Source: Kribbella aluminosa (GTDB taxonomy: Bacteria; Actinomycetota; Actinomycetes; Propionibacteriales; Kribbellaceae). From it: a DNA stretch of 64,000 nucleotides. Under the pieces are notes generated by a model. The model was not told the DNA's origin. It did no database searches and was given only the letters and a program-made list of their open reading frames with translations. This document shows, piece by piece, positions 43,225 to 51,786 of this stretch. Made by a program: the position numbers and the translations under genes. Position 1 is the stretch's first letter. The number at the start of each line of letters is the position of its first letter. The stretch spans positions 3,100,001-3,164,000 of the forward strand of contig NZ_JAGINT010000001.1 of the NCBI RefSeq assembly GCF_017876295.1, read 5' to 3'.

Positions 43225-44427
43225 GTGTCCTCCCTCTCCCCGCAGGTCACGCCGGCGAACTGGCTGCAGTGGCCGCAGCTCCGATCAAGCTTTCAGCACG
43301 TGAGCGAGCTGGTGCCGACGGCACCGGTCGACCGTGGTCCGGACGCCCCGTGGTTCCTGGACGGCTGGTCCGCACAGGACGGTCCGGGCCCCGCACTGGG
43401 AGCAGCGAACGTGTCGCCCGCCGGTGGGCAGCGGGTCGCGCTCGACGACTTGCTGACCGACTCGCAGACGGACGCGTTCGTCGTACTGCATCGGGGTCGC
43501 GCGCTGCACGAGGAGTACCGGCACGGCATGGGACAGCGGGTCCCGCACCTGGCGATGTCGGTGTCGAAGTCCGTGTCCGCCAGTGCGGTCGGTGCGGTGG
43601 TGGATGCGGGGGAGCTGCACCTCGACGCCGAGGTGGCCGAGCTGATCGGCGAGTTCCGCGGTACCGGGATGGAGGGCGCCACGGTCCGGGACGTGCTGGA
43701 CATGCGAACCGGTACCCGCGAGGAGATCACCACGCTGGAGCAGCAGCGGGCGTACTACGCGAACGTGCAATGGGCTCCGGCGTCCGAACGCGTGGCCGAC
43801 GAGAACTCCCGGACCCACTTCTGGCGGATGCGCCGCACGAGACCGCACGGAGGCGACTTCGAGTACCGCTCGACTCTCACCTGCGTCCTGGCCATGCTCG
43901 CGGAACGCGCCACCGGCCGCAGCTTCCCGGACGTGCTCTCGACGTACCTCTGGTCACGGCTCGGGGCGGAGTACCCGGCCGCGATCACGGTGGATCGGGA
44001 CGGCAACGCGCTTGCGGACATCGGGTTCTGCTGCACGGTCCGCGACCTGGCGCGGCTGGGGGAGGTGTTGCGGCGCGACGGGATCCGGCCGGACGGCGAA
44101 CGGCTGCTCTCCGCGGAGTGGGTCGCCGATACGCTCACCGCCGCGCCGGGCCAGCTGTCGGCGTTCCGCGAGCGGGGTACGGCGTACCTCCCGATGGCGA
44201 CGGCGTACTACCGCAACCAGTGGTGGGTGGCCCGCGGCCGTACGCCGGGACGCCGCGACGGCATCTACTTCGCGCTCGGGATCCACGGGCAGTTGCTGAT
44301 GATCCACGAAGCGGCCGAGGTCGTGATCGCGAAGTTCTCGTCCTGGCGGCAGACCTGGGAGGACGACCTGGCCCAGGCGACGATCCGCGGATGCATCGAG
44401 CTCGCCGAGCAGCTCGCTCAGAACTGA
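43225..44427 (+). CDS. Serine hydrolase, beta-lactamase/6-aminohexanoate-dimer-hydrolase-like
   Basis: About 400 aa of the class C beta-lactamase-like family. The SxxK nucleophile is Ser112-Lys115 in LAMSVSKSVSASAVG; GDFEYRSTLTCVLAMLAERATG supplies the Tyr region. The closest remembered pattern is the EstB/NylB type that cleaves short amide oligomers. No signal peptide is seen, so it is probably cytoplasmic. The GTG at 43225 is the first start after the promoter and operator; the frame is open upstream but would cross the promoter. The 18-bp repeats at 44413 cover its last codons. Confidence 0.83.
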   Translation: MSSLSPQVTPANWLQWPQLRSSFQHVSELVPTAPVDRGPDAPWFLDGWSAQDGPGPALGAANVSPAGGQRVALDDLLTDSQTDAFVVLHRGRALHEEYRHGMGQRVPHLAMSVSKSVSASAVGAVVDAGELHLDAEVAELIGEFRGTGMEGATVRDVLDMRTGTREEITTLEQQRAYYANVQWAPASERVADENSRTHFWRMRRTRPHGGDFEYRSTLTCVLAMLAERATGRSFPDVLSTYLWSRLGAEYPAAITVDRDGNALADIGFCCTVRDLARLGEVLRRDGIRPDGERLLSAEWVADTLTAAPGQLSAFRERGTAYLPMATAYYRNQWWVARGRTPGRRDGIYFALGIHGQLLMIHEAAEVVIAKFSSWRQTWEDDLAQATIRGCIELAEQLAQN

Positions 44428-44484
44428 AGACTCGCTCAGAACCGAAGACTCGCTCAGAACCGAAGACTCGCTCAGAACCGAAGA
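44413..44484. repeat. Four 18-bp tandem repeats across a convergent gene junction
   Basis: Units CTCGCTCAGAACCGAAGA at 44413-44430 (one mismatch), 44431-44448, 44449-44466 and 44467-44484. The array contains the stop codon of the plus-strand hydrolase in its first unit and the stop of the minus-strand C45 gene in its last. Confidence 0.95.
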
Positions 44485-45569
44485 CAGGGCCCGGCGTGGA
44501 CGGCGTCGTACGGCGTGCCGGGCCAGTACTCGACTCGTCCGGTGCGGGGTTCGAGGCGAACGCTGAGCAGGGTCTGCCAACGCTGAGTCGGTGGCAACGA
44601 GGGATCGGCCTTCATGCAGATCGGTGCGGAGTCACGCGACGTCCCGCACAGCTGATCCGCAAGCGCAGCCAAACCGGTTGTCGCGGCCGGTCGAGCCGCG
44701 GCGAGGTGCTCGAAACGCTGCGCTGAGGTGCTGAGCGGCGGAATCACGCCGCCGGCACGCAGCTGTGGGTCGAGGAAGTGGTTGGTGTGGACGAGCCATT
44801 CGCCGGCCGGTTCGACGGCTGCCACTCCGGCGGGCGAGATCTCGATCGCGGCCGCCGCGGGCGATTCGTTGCCGGCGGCAAGGGTGGCAAGGGTGGTAAG
44901 GGTGGCGAAGGTGGCAAGGACAGTGATGACGCTGGACGCGCTCACCGGCGCCGACCGGGCCAGTTCGCACGCGTCGTCGACGGTCCGGGCTTCCTCGAGG
45001 ATCCGGCGCGCGACCACATGTACGGGAACGCCGCCGGCTGACGAGTCCGACGTGTGATGCAGGATGTTGAAGTTGACCGAGAGCCCGGCGCTGTTGAGAC
45101 CGATCTTCGCGGGCATGCCGGGCTCGGTGAAGGTCTTGACCCACTGGCCGTCCGCCGTGGTGCTTCGCCACCACAACGCCTCCGGGACCAGTTGCGGATG
45201 CCAGTCCCAGGTCTGGAACGCGACCGACGAGCCGAGATCTACGAGAGTGGAGCATTCACCCGGCCCGGACTCATTCGCCGCGGCGAGGACTTCGGTACGG
45301 GCGGTCAGCATCGCGATGTCGTCCGTGGGGATGCCCGCGCCCTCGGCCGTCGCGACGAGCCGGTCGGCCTGCGACGGCCACCAGGCGGCGGTCGCCTCCA
45401 GCGAGGAGCGGGCCACCCGGCGTACGACGGGGTCGTCGATCCCGAGCAGCCGGTAGTGCTCGCGATAGCCGGCCGCTGCCGTCGAGATCGCCGCCGACCA
45501 GTCCCTGCCTAGCTGCCGCGCGGCATCGAGCGGTGGCGTCGAGCCGCTGTCGTACCGGTGGACTCTCAA
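44472..45569 (-). CDS. C45-family NTN hydrolase, copy 2
   Basis: About 365 aa, paralog of the protein at 36765. The nucleophile is Cys106 in ESGPGECSTLVD, and shared segments are TWDWHPQLVPEALWW, KIGLNSAGLSVNFNILHHTSD and LVHTNHFLDPQL. The start is a TTG at 45567-45569 overlapping the PaiB stop (TTGA), with GGAGG 10 nt upstream. An extra Ala/Thr/Leu stretch (about 12 residues after ASSVITV) is encoded by 9-bp repeats and is absent from copy 1. Operon with PaiB upstream. Confidence 0.85.
   Translation of the reverse strand: MRVHRYDSGSTPPLDAARQLGRDWSAAISTAAAGYREHYRLLGIDDPVVRRVARSSLEATAAWWPSQADRLVATAEGAGIPTDDIAMLTARTEVLAAANESGPGECSTLVDLGSSVAFQTWDWHPQLVPEALWWRSTTADGQWVKTFTEPGMPAKIGLNSAGLSVNFNILHHTSDSSAGGVPVHVVARRILEEARTVDDACELARSAPVSASSVITVLATFATLTTLATLAAGNESPAAAAIEISPAGVAAVEPAGEWLVHTNHFLDPQLRAGGVIPPLSTSAQRFEHLAAARPAATTGLAALADQLCGTSRDSAPICMKADPSLPPTQRWQTLLSVRLEPRTGRVEYWPGTPYDAVHAGPCLRF
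44880..44915. repeat. 9-bp coding repeat in C45 copy 2
   Basis: Four units of AAGGGTGGC (third-position variants) encode the LATFATLTTLATLA stretch on the minus strand. Copy 1 of the protein has no equivalent residues, so this is a recent in-frame insertion. Confidence 0.8.
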
Positions 45570-46210
45570 GCTGTGCCGTCCTCCATCCGTGTCATCAGTT
45601 CGACCAGGTCGGGATGGGTCCGCGGACCGCCGGCCAGGTCTTCCCGGACTCCGCTCCTGGTGGCGGGGCTCATGTCCTGGCTGAGCTTGAACATCGACTG
45701 CTCGCCGGTGACCCGGATACGGAACGCGGCGACACCCCGCACGATGCGTTCGAAGTACTCGCGCGACGGCGACGGATCCCACCGTCGCGGTCGCCTCGAC
45801 TCCAGCGCTTCGATCGTGGCCTCGACGACCTCGAGCGCTTGCTGCTCACCCTCGAGAAGCTCGACCTCACCGGTGAGGTGGACGGCTGCGTAGTCGAGGG
45901 TCGGCGCGGCAGGCGCGAAGTCGTACACCTGCGGGGAGACGTAGCCGTGCGACGTACTGAAGATGACCAGGACGGGTGACGGCGTCCGGAACAGCTCCCA
46001 GTGCGGGTTCTTCCGGCCCATGTGTCCCAAGAGCGTCCGGCCGACCAGGGGCGCGTCCGGGTCGATGTCCGGCGGAAGGATGACCGGGAGGTGCGAGGCC
46101 ACCGGCGGCTGGCCGTCGACGGCGCTGACCACGGTGGCGAACGGTTGGGTCCGGACGAGCTCGACAACGGCACGCTGACTCGGCGCCGCGAACCGTGGAT
46201 AGACGTGCAT
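45566..46210 (-). CDS. paiB: PaiB-family FMN-binding protein, copy 2
   Basis: 214 aa. MHVYPRFAAPSQRAVVELVRTQPFATVVS, VASHLPVILPP, LLGHMGRKNPHWELF, STSHGYVSPQVYDFAPAAPTLDYAAVHLTGEVELLE and FKLSQDMSPATRSGV match the family and copy 1 at 15476. The ATG at 46210 has GAGGAG 4-5 nt upstream. The C45 gene starts in its stop codon. It probably regulates or senses the same type of compound as copy 1. Confidence 0.85.
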   Translation of the reverse strand: MHVYPRFAAPSQRAVVELVRTQPFATVVSAVDGQPPVASHLPVILPPDIDPDAPLVGRTLLGHMGRKNPHWELFRTPSPVLVIFSTSHGYVSPQVYDFAPAAPTLDYAAVHLTGEVELLEGEQQALEVVEATIEALESRRPRRWDPSPSREYFERIVRGVAAFRIRVTGEQSMFKLSQDMSPATRSGVREDLAGGPRTHPDLVELMTRMEDGTA

Positions 46211-46310
46211 AGGGCTCCTCTGCCTCCGCGGACTGCTTACGCTAACCCGGACCGCTGCCCGTCGGCGATGGACGAAATGCCCACGTCGACGCATTCGCGC
46301 AGCTTTTTGC

Positions 46311-47762
46311 CTACGCGAGGCCCCGACCTCGTAGCGCGAGCCACAGTTGACTGGTTTGGTCGGCGTCGTCCAGGTCGATGCCTGCGACCCGTTGGGCGTT
46401 GGTGATCCGTTGCCGCATCGTGTTGCGGTGTACGCCGAGCAGCGCCGCCGCGCGGTCCCAGTGCCCCGCACAGCGCAGGTACGCGACGACGGCACCGATC
46501 AGATCGCTGCGCGAATGCGCCAGCAGAGCATCGATCTGGTCGGTGGCTCGCGACCCTCGGCGCTCATCGTGGATCTCGCCCGGCGCCGTTCGGGCCAGCG
46601 CCACCGCCAGCAACATTCGATGCGTCGGTAGCGCGTCCAGGGCCGCGACCGGTCCGGCGACGATCCTGACGTCCTGCAGTTCCAGACCGCGGAGTGTCTC
46701 GAGTACGGCGGTCGTGTGATCCGGGCGGGCCAGGATCCACAGGCAGTCGTCCTGCTGGGCGAGCCAGGTGGACCGCAGTACGACCGGCTGCCGAGCCCAT
46801 CGGTCGAGGAGATCGTCGGCGCTCACGGCGGTCGTGGGGCCTGCGACGATCACGCGGACGGCGGCCGGCAGCCGCGACCCGATCTCGGAGCCGAGTACCT
46901 GAGCGGCGTCGGTGTGTCCCGCCAGGGCGAGCAGAACCTGGCAGTGCCGCTCGGTGCGGTGCCGGCTCACCGACTCACGGCGCTGCTCCAGTCGCATCGT
47001 CAGCAGCGCGCAGGCTGCCAGGACGACCTGCTCGTCCGGGCGCCGGGCGTCGCGCGGCCAGGCGGTGGCAACGAATCCGCGCACCTTGTTCTGGCCGGCG
47101 AGTGGGTGCGCGACGACGTCCTCGTCGTCCAACGGGAAGGTCGCCGCCGAATGCGGGCCGGCACCTCGGAGCCAGTCGATCTCCTGCCGGATCCGCTCGG
47201 CGCGCGGCCGCGCGGCGTCCGGCCACACCTCCAGCGGCGTGCCGTCCGCGTCGAGGTACGCCGCCCAGCCGCCGGTGGACTGGGCGAGCAGCTGGACGAT
47301 GGCGCGCGCCGGATCCGGTTCGCCCGCTGCCCGGATCAGCGCCCGGTGCGCGTTCAGCGCGAGGCTCAGCTCGGCCCGGCCCGCCACCAGTTGGAGCTCC
47401 CAATAGGCGCGCGTGATCACCAGGAACGGCGTCGGGGCCGGGACCCGGAACAGCGGCAGACCGGCGGCGTCACACGCCCGGACGACGGCGACCGGGACCT
47501 CGGCGTGCACGGGACCCAGCCCGAACCCGAGACCGCTGATGCCGTGCCGTGCCAGTCTCGCGACGTACGCCCTGGCCTGGCCGGCGTGTCCGCTCAACGG
47601 CATGCCGGTCGTGAGCAGGAGCTCGCCGCCGGACAGGTAGGTGGTGGGATCCTGGAGCTCGCTGATGTGGACCGCACCGAGCTCGGTCGCGGGCAGGTCG
47701 CACTCGTTGACTAGCTCGAGATCGGTCCCGAGCACCTTGGCCAGGTCGGCGAGCTTGGGCAT
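46311..47762 (-). CDS. PucR-family transcriptional regulator, copy 2
   Basis: 483 aa. The N-terminal PucR domain is clear (MPKLADLAKVLGTDLELVNECD, then YLSGGELLLTTGMPL), followed by a GGDEF-like middle and the C-terminal helix-turn-helix ALLGVHRNTMRQRITNAQRVAGIDLDD. It is transcribed divergently from the aminotransferase operon with a 99-nt gap, the usual arrangement for a regulator of that operon. A frame continuing to the PaiB gene suggests a separate promoter for the latter. Confidence 0.88.
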   Translation of the reverse strand: MPKLADLAKVLGTDLELVNECDLPATELGAVHISELQDPTTYLSGGELLLTTGMPLSGHAGQARAYVARLARHGISGLGFGLGPVHAEVPVAVVRACDAAGLPLFRVPAPTPFLVITRAYWELQLVAGRAELSLALNAHRALIRAAGEPDPARAIVQLLAQSTGGWAAYLDADGTPLEVWPDAARPRAERIRQEIDWLRGAGPHSAATFPLDDEDVVAHPLAGQNKVRGFVATAWPRDARRPDEQVVLAACALLTMRLEQRRESVSRHRTERHCQVLLALAGHTDAAQVLGSEIGSRLPAAVRVIVAGPTTAVSADDLLDRWARQPVVLRSTWLAQQDDCLWILARPDHTTAVLETLRGLELQDVRIVAGPVAALDALPTHRMLLAVALARTAPGEIHDERRGSRATDQIDALLAHSRSDLIGAVVAYLRCAGHWDRAAALLGVHRNTMRQRITNAQRVAGIDLDDADQTSQLWLALRGRGLA

Positions 47763-47861
47763 GACGGTCCTCGCGATATGTGGGCGATTCGTCCAGCTGT
47801 CCGGACCACCTGAGCATATCGTCCACAGTGCCGCGAACGCCTCCGCTCGTACGCTGACGGC

Positions 47862-49187
47862 ATGACAGAACAGCGGCGGAAGCTGGTCTCCGAGGTTCCA
47901 GGCCCCCGGTCACGGACGTTGCAGGCGTACCGCGAGCAGCATCTCCCACCGGGGCTCGGCAGCACCCTGCCGGTGTTCGTCGAGCGGGCCGACGGCGGTG
48001 TCCTCGTCGATGTCGACGGCAACCATTTCGTCGACCTCGCGAGTGGCATCGCGGTGACGAGTGTCGGCGCCCGGGCGCCGGAGGTGGTCGAGCGGGTCCG
48101 CGATCAGCTGGATCGCTTCACCCATACGTGCTTCCTGGTGACGGAGTACGAGTCGTACGTCGAGGTCGCCGCCTGGCTGAACGAGCACACGCCGGGCGCG
48201 CATCCCAAGACGACCGCGCTGTTCAGCACCGGTGCGGAGGCGGTGGAGAACGCCGTGAAGATCGCCCGGGCCGCGACCGGACGTCCCGGTGTCGTGGTCT
48301 TCGAGCACGCGTTCCACGGCCGCAGTCTGCTGGCGCTGGCAATGACCGCCAAGGATGTCCCGTACAAGGCCGGCTTCGGTCCGTTCGCCGAGCAGGTGTA
48401 CCGCGCTCCGCTGGCCTATCCGCTGCGCTGGCCGACCGGGGCGGAGAACGCGACCGCCGAGGCGCTGTCGGCACTCGAGGAACTGCTCGCCGGCGTCGGG
48501 CCCGAGACCGTCGCGGCGGTCGTGATCGAGCCGATCCAGGGCGAGGGCGGATTCGTCGTACCGTCGGCAGGATTCCTGGCGGGCGTGCAGGAGATCGCGC
48601 GGCGGCACGGGATCGTGTTCGTGGCGGACGAGATCCAGACCGGGATCGCCCGGACCGGGCGGCTCTTCGCGAGCGAGTACGACGCCTTGGAGCCGGACCT
48701 GGTGGTGACGGCGAAGGCCCTCGGCGGCGGGCTTCCGCTGGCCGCCGTGACCGGCCGGTCCGACATCATGGCGGCGCCGCGGCCCGGGAGCATCGGCGGC
48801 ACGTACGCCGGCAGCCCGCTCGCGTGTGCGGCCGCGCTCGGTGTCTTCGAGGCAGTGGCGAAACGCGACCTGGTCGGTGCCGCCCAGCGGATCGGGGCGA
48901 CGATCCGGGACGTGGTCGGACCGGTGGCCGACGCGGCTCCGCACGCGGTCGAGCTGCGGGGCCGCGGCGCGATGATGGCCGTCGAGTTCGCCGTACCAGG
49001 CTCGCTGGAACCGGCGGCGGAGGTCGCCGCGCGGATCAGTGCGCACTGTCACCGGGAAGGTGTGCTGACCTTGCTCTGTGGGACCTACGGGAACGTCGTC
49101 AGACTCCTGCCGCCACTGGTCATCGACGACGACCTGCTCCGGGAAGGTCTCGGCGTCCTGACCCAAGCCATCGAGGAGTACGCATGA
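47862..49187 (+). CDS. gabT: Class III aminotransferase (4-aminobutyrate/5-aminovalerate type)
   Basis: 441 aa PLP enzyme. The Schiff-base lysine is Lys285 in TAKALGGGLPLAAVTG; DEIQTGIARTGRLFASE and the SGGTYAGSPLACAA-like GGTYAGSPLACAAALG segment are typical of GabT. It moves the omega-amino group of GABA or 5-aminovalerate to 2-oxoglutarate, giving a semialdehyde. The next three genes lead to crotonyl-CoA through glutarate, so 5-aminovalerate is the better-fitting substrate (DavT role). First gene of a four-gene coupled operon. Confidence 0.9.
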   Translation: MTEQRRKLVSEVPGPRSRTLQAYREQHLPPGLGSTLPVFVERADGGVLVDVDGNHFVDLASGIAVTSVGARAPEVVERVRDQLDRFTHTCFLVTEYESYVEVAAWLNEHTPGAHPKTTALFSTGAEAVENAVKIARAATGRPGVVVFEHAFHGRSLLALAMTAKDVPYKAGFGPFAEQVYRAPLAYPLRWPTGAENATAEALSALEELLAGVGPETVAAVVIEPIQGEGGFVVPSAGFLAGVQEIARRHGIVFVADEIQTGIARTGRLFASEYDALEPDLVVTAKALGGGLPLAAVTGRSDIMAAPRPGSIGGTYAGSPLACAAALGVFEAVAKRDLVGAAQRIGATIRDVVGPVADAAPHAVELRGRGAMMAVEFAVPGSLEPAAEVAARISAHCHREGVLTLLCGTYGNVVRLLPPLVIDDDLLREGLGVLTQAIEEYA

Positions 49188-50644
49188 CGATCGAGCTGAG
49201 CCACGACCCGCGCACGGGGGCCGCCGTCGACGGGCCGCCGTACACCTCGCCCGACGGCGTCGATGTCCACGTCAAGGCTGCGGATGCGGCGTTCCCTGCG
49301 GTGAGTACGGCGCATCCCGCGGAGCGCAGGCGGTGGCTGGACACTGTCGCCGACGCGCTCGACGACGCGGTCGACGAGCTCGTGGCGCTGGCGGACTCGG
49401 AGACCGCACTCGGCGAGGTCCGGCTCCGGGGCGAGCTGACCCGCGCAGCGGTCAACATGCGGTACTACGCGGCTGCGGGTGAAGCCGGCGACTGGTTGCG
49501 GCCGATCGTGCAGACCCTCCCGGGCGTCAACTTGTCGCGGGCAAACCTCCCGCTGGGACCGGTCGCGGTCTTCGGTGCGAGCAATTTCCCCTTCCAGTTC
49601 GGCGTTCTCGGGCACGACACGTGTTCCGCCCTGGCCGCCGGATGCCCGGTCGTGGCGAAGGCTCACCCCGCGCATCCGCGGCTCAGCGTCCGGCTGACCG
49701 AGATCGCCGTCGACGCGTTGACACGGGCCGGTGCACCGTCGGGGACACTCGGCCTGGTGGTCGGCTTCGACGCCGGTACCGCGCTCGTCGACCATCCGGC
49801 GATCACGGCGGTCGCGTTCACCGGCTCGTTGCGCGGTGGGCAGGCGATCGTCGAGCAGGCACGGCGCCGTTCCCGCCCGATCCCGGTGTACGCCGAGATG
49901 GGCACGGTCAACCCGGTGGTCGTCACGCCGGCCGGCGTTGCGCGGATGGCGGCGATCGCGGAAGAGTTCGCGGCGTCGTTCACCTTGGGCGTCGGGCAGT
50001 ACTGCACGAAGCCGGGCCTGCTGCTCGCGCCGCGCGGGAGCGGCGTGACGGAGGCGGTGGCCGCGTCCGTGCGGGACCGCCAGGGTGCGTGGTTGCTGAC
50101 CGACGGGATCGCCACGGCGTACCGCTCCGGCACTGCGGCCATGGCGGACGGCGCCGAACTGCTGGCCGAAGGACCCTCGGCGGTGGGCGGGTACGGCGTG
50201 GGTCCGGTCGCCTTGCGGGTCGACCCGGATCGCCTGCAGCCGGGCTCTTCCTGGCTCGAGGAATGCTTCGGCCCGGTCGCGCTGGTCGCCGAGTGCGACG
50301 ACCTCGACGAGGTACTGGACGTGGTACGCCGGATGCAGCCGTCGCTGACCGGAGCCGTGTACGGAGGCGGCGCCGACGATCCCGATGTCGCCCGAGTGGT
50401 CGCCGTACTCGCGGGGCAGGTCGGCCGGGTGGTCGTGGACGGTGCGCCTACCGGTGTCGCCTGCGTCGATGCGATGCACCACGGCGGCCCGTGGCCCTCG
50501 ACCAGTGAACCTGGGACGACCAGCGTCGGTGCGCGGGCACTCGAGCGCTTCACCCGGCCGGTCGCGTTCCAGAACGTTCCGGACGCGGCCCTCCCGCCGG
50601 CGCTGCAGCAGGCGAACCCATGGAATCTGAGGCGGGACGGGTGA
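49184..50644 (+). CDS. Semialdehyde dehydrogenase (ketoglutarate-semialdehyde-DH-like)
   Basis: 486 aa aldehyde dehydrogenase. Catalytic Cys274 (GQYCTKPGL) and Glu238 (YAEMGTVNP); GASNFPFQFGVLGHDTCSALAAGCPVVAKAHPAHP is characteristic of the NADP-dependent 2-ketoglutarate semialdehyde branch. In this operon it would oxidise glutarate semialdehyde to glutarate; the two compounds are close analogues. The ATG overlaps the aminotransferase stop. Confidence 0.87.
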   Translation: MTIELSHDPRTGAAVDGPPYTSPDGVDVHVKAADAAFPAVSTAHPAERRRWLDTVADALDDAVDELVALADSETALGEVRLRGELTRAAVNMRYYAAAGEAGDWLRPIVQTLPGVNLSRANLPLGPVAVFGASNFPFQFGVLGHDTCSALAAGCPVVAKAHPAHPRLSVRLTEIAVDALTRAGAPSGTLGLVVGFDAGTALVDHPAITAVAFTGSLRGGQAIVEQARRRSRPIPVYAEMGTVNPVVVTPAGVARMAAIAEEFAASFTLGVGQYCTKPGLLLAPRGSGVTEAVAASVRDRQGAWLLTDGIATAYRSGTAAMADGAELLAEGPSAVGGYGVGPVALRVDPDRLQPGSSWLEECFGPVALVAECDDLDEVLDVVRRMQPSLTGAVYGGGADDPDVARVVAVLAGQVGRVVVDGAPTGVACVDAMHHGGPWPSTSEPGTTSVGARALERFTRPVAFQNVPDAALPPALQQANPWNLRRDG

Positions 50645-51786
50645 CGCTCGGTACGCCGCTCGCCTCGATCCGGGTGGCGGACTTCACCCGAGTGCTCGCG
50701 GGGCCGTTGGCGACCATGACGCTGGCCGACCTCGGAGCGGACGTGATCAAGGTCGAACGGCCCGGCAGCGGCGACGAGACCCGGTCCTGGGGCCCGCCGT
50801 GGTCGGCGCACGGATCGACGTACTTCGAGTGTGTGAACCGGACCAAACGCTCGATCGCGCTGAATCTGCGCGATCCGGTGGATCGTGCGACCGCGCTCCG
50901 GATCGCGCAGGACGCCGACGTGGTGATCGAGAACTTCGCGCCGGGCACGATGGAGCGGCTGGGCCTGGGGTACGACGCCGTGTCGACCGGGAACCCGGGC
51001 GTCGTCTACTGCTCGATCAGCGGATTCGGCAGCGCGGCACCAGATGGCCTGCTCGGCTACGACTTCGTGGTCCAGGCCGTCGGTGGACTGATGAGCATCA
51101 CCGGTGACCCGGACGGCGTGCCGACGAAAGTGGGTGTCGCCCTGGTCGACGTCCTGACCGGCAAGGACGCGGTGATCGGGATCCTGGCCGCGCTCGAGGG
51201 GCGCCGCCGGACCGGCCGCGGCGACCGGATCGAGGTCTCGTTGCTGAGCAGCCTGCTCGCCGGCCTCGTCAACCAGGTCCAGGCCGCGCTGGAGACCGGT
51301 CGTCCCGGGCAGCGGCTGGCGAACCGGCATCCGAGCATCGCGCCGTACGAGACGCTCCGGTGTTCCGACGGTGTCGTCGCTGTTGCCTGCGGCAATGATG
51401 CGCAGTTCGCCCGGCTGACCGGCGTACTCGGGCTGCCGGAGTTGGCGACCGACCCGCGGTTCGCCGGTAACGCCGATCGGGTGGGTCATCGGGACACGCT
51501 CGCCGAGCTGCTGGAGCAGCGACTGCGGACCGGTTCGGCCGCCGCGTGGGTCGAGCGCCTCACCCGGGCGAAGGTTCCGGCGGGGAGGGTGAACACGATC
51601 CCGGAGGCACTCGCGTTCGCCCAGCAGGTCGGGCTCGATCCCGTCGTCGACGTCGGCCCCGGGCATACCCGGCAAGTACGTCCGCCGATCCGCTGGACGG
51701 CGTACTCCACTCGTCCGCCGACACCACCACCTGCCCTCGGCGCCGATACCGGGGCCGTTTTCGGGCTCACGAAGGAGATGTTGTGA
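50641..51786 (+). CDS. CoA-transferase family III (CaiB/BaiF), probable glutarate CoA-transferase
   Basis: About 381 aa. LASIRVADFTRVLAGPLATMTLADLGADVIKVERPGSGDETR and the catalytic Asp region VALVDVLTGKDAVIGILAALEGR define the family. Mammalian glutarate activation uses a member of this family, and the neighbouring glutaryl-CoA dehydrogenase supports the same role here. The GTG at 50641 overlaps the previous stop and gives the usual N-terminus; an ATG at 50620 is an alternative. Confidence 0.85.
   Translation: MTLGTPLASIRVADFTRVLAGPLATMTLADLGADVIKVERPGSGDETRSWGPPWSAHGSTYFECVNRTKRSIALNLRDPVDRATALRIAQDADVVIENFAPGTMERLGLGYDAVSTGNPGVVYCSISGFGSAAPDGLLGYDFVVQAVGGLMSITGDPDGVPTKVGVALVDVLTGKDAVIGILAALEGRRRTGRGDRIEVSLLSSLLAGLVNQVQAALETGRPGQRLANRHPSIAPYETLRCSDGVVAVACGNDAQFARLTGVLGLPELATDPRFAGNADRVGHRDTLAELLEQRLRTGSAAAWVERLTRAKVPAGRVNTIPEALAFAQQVGLDPVVDVGPGHTRQVRPPIRWTAYSTRPPTPPPALGADTGAVFGLTKEML

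Noticed and set aside
49663..51675. 670-codon minus-strand frame over the dehydrogenase and CoA-transferase genes
   Set aside because: Antisense shadow of two catalytically complete genes.
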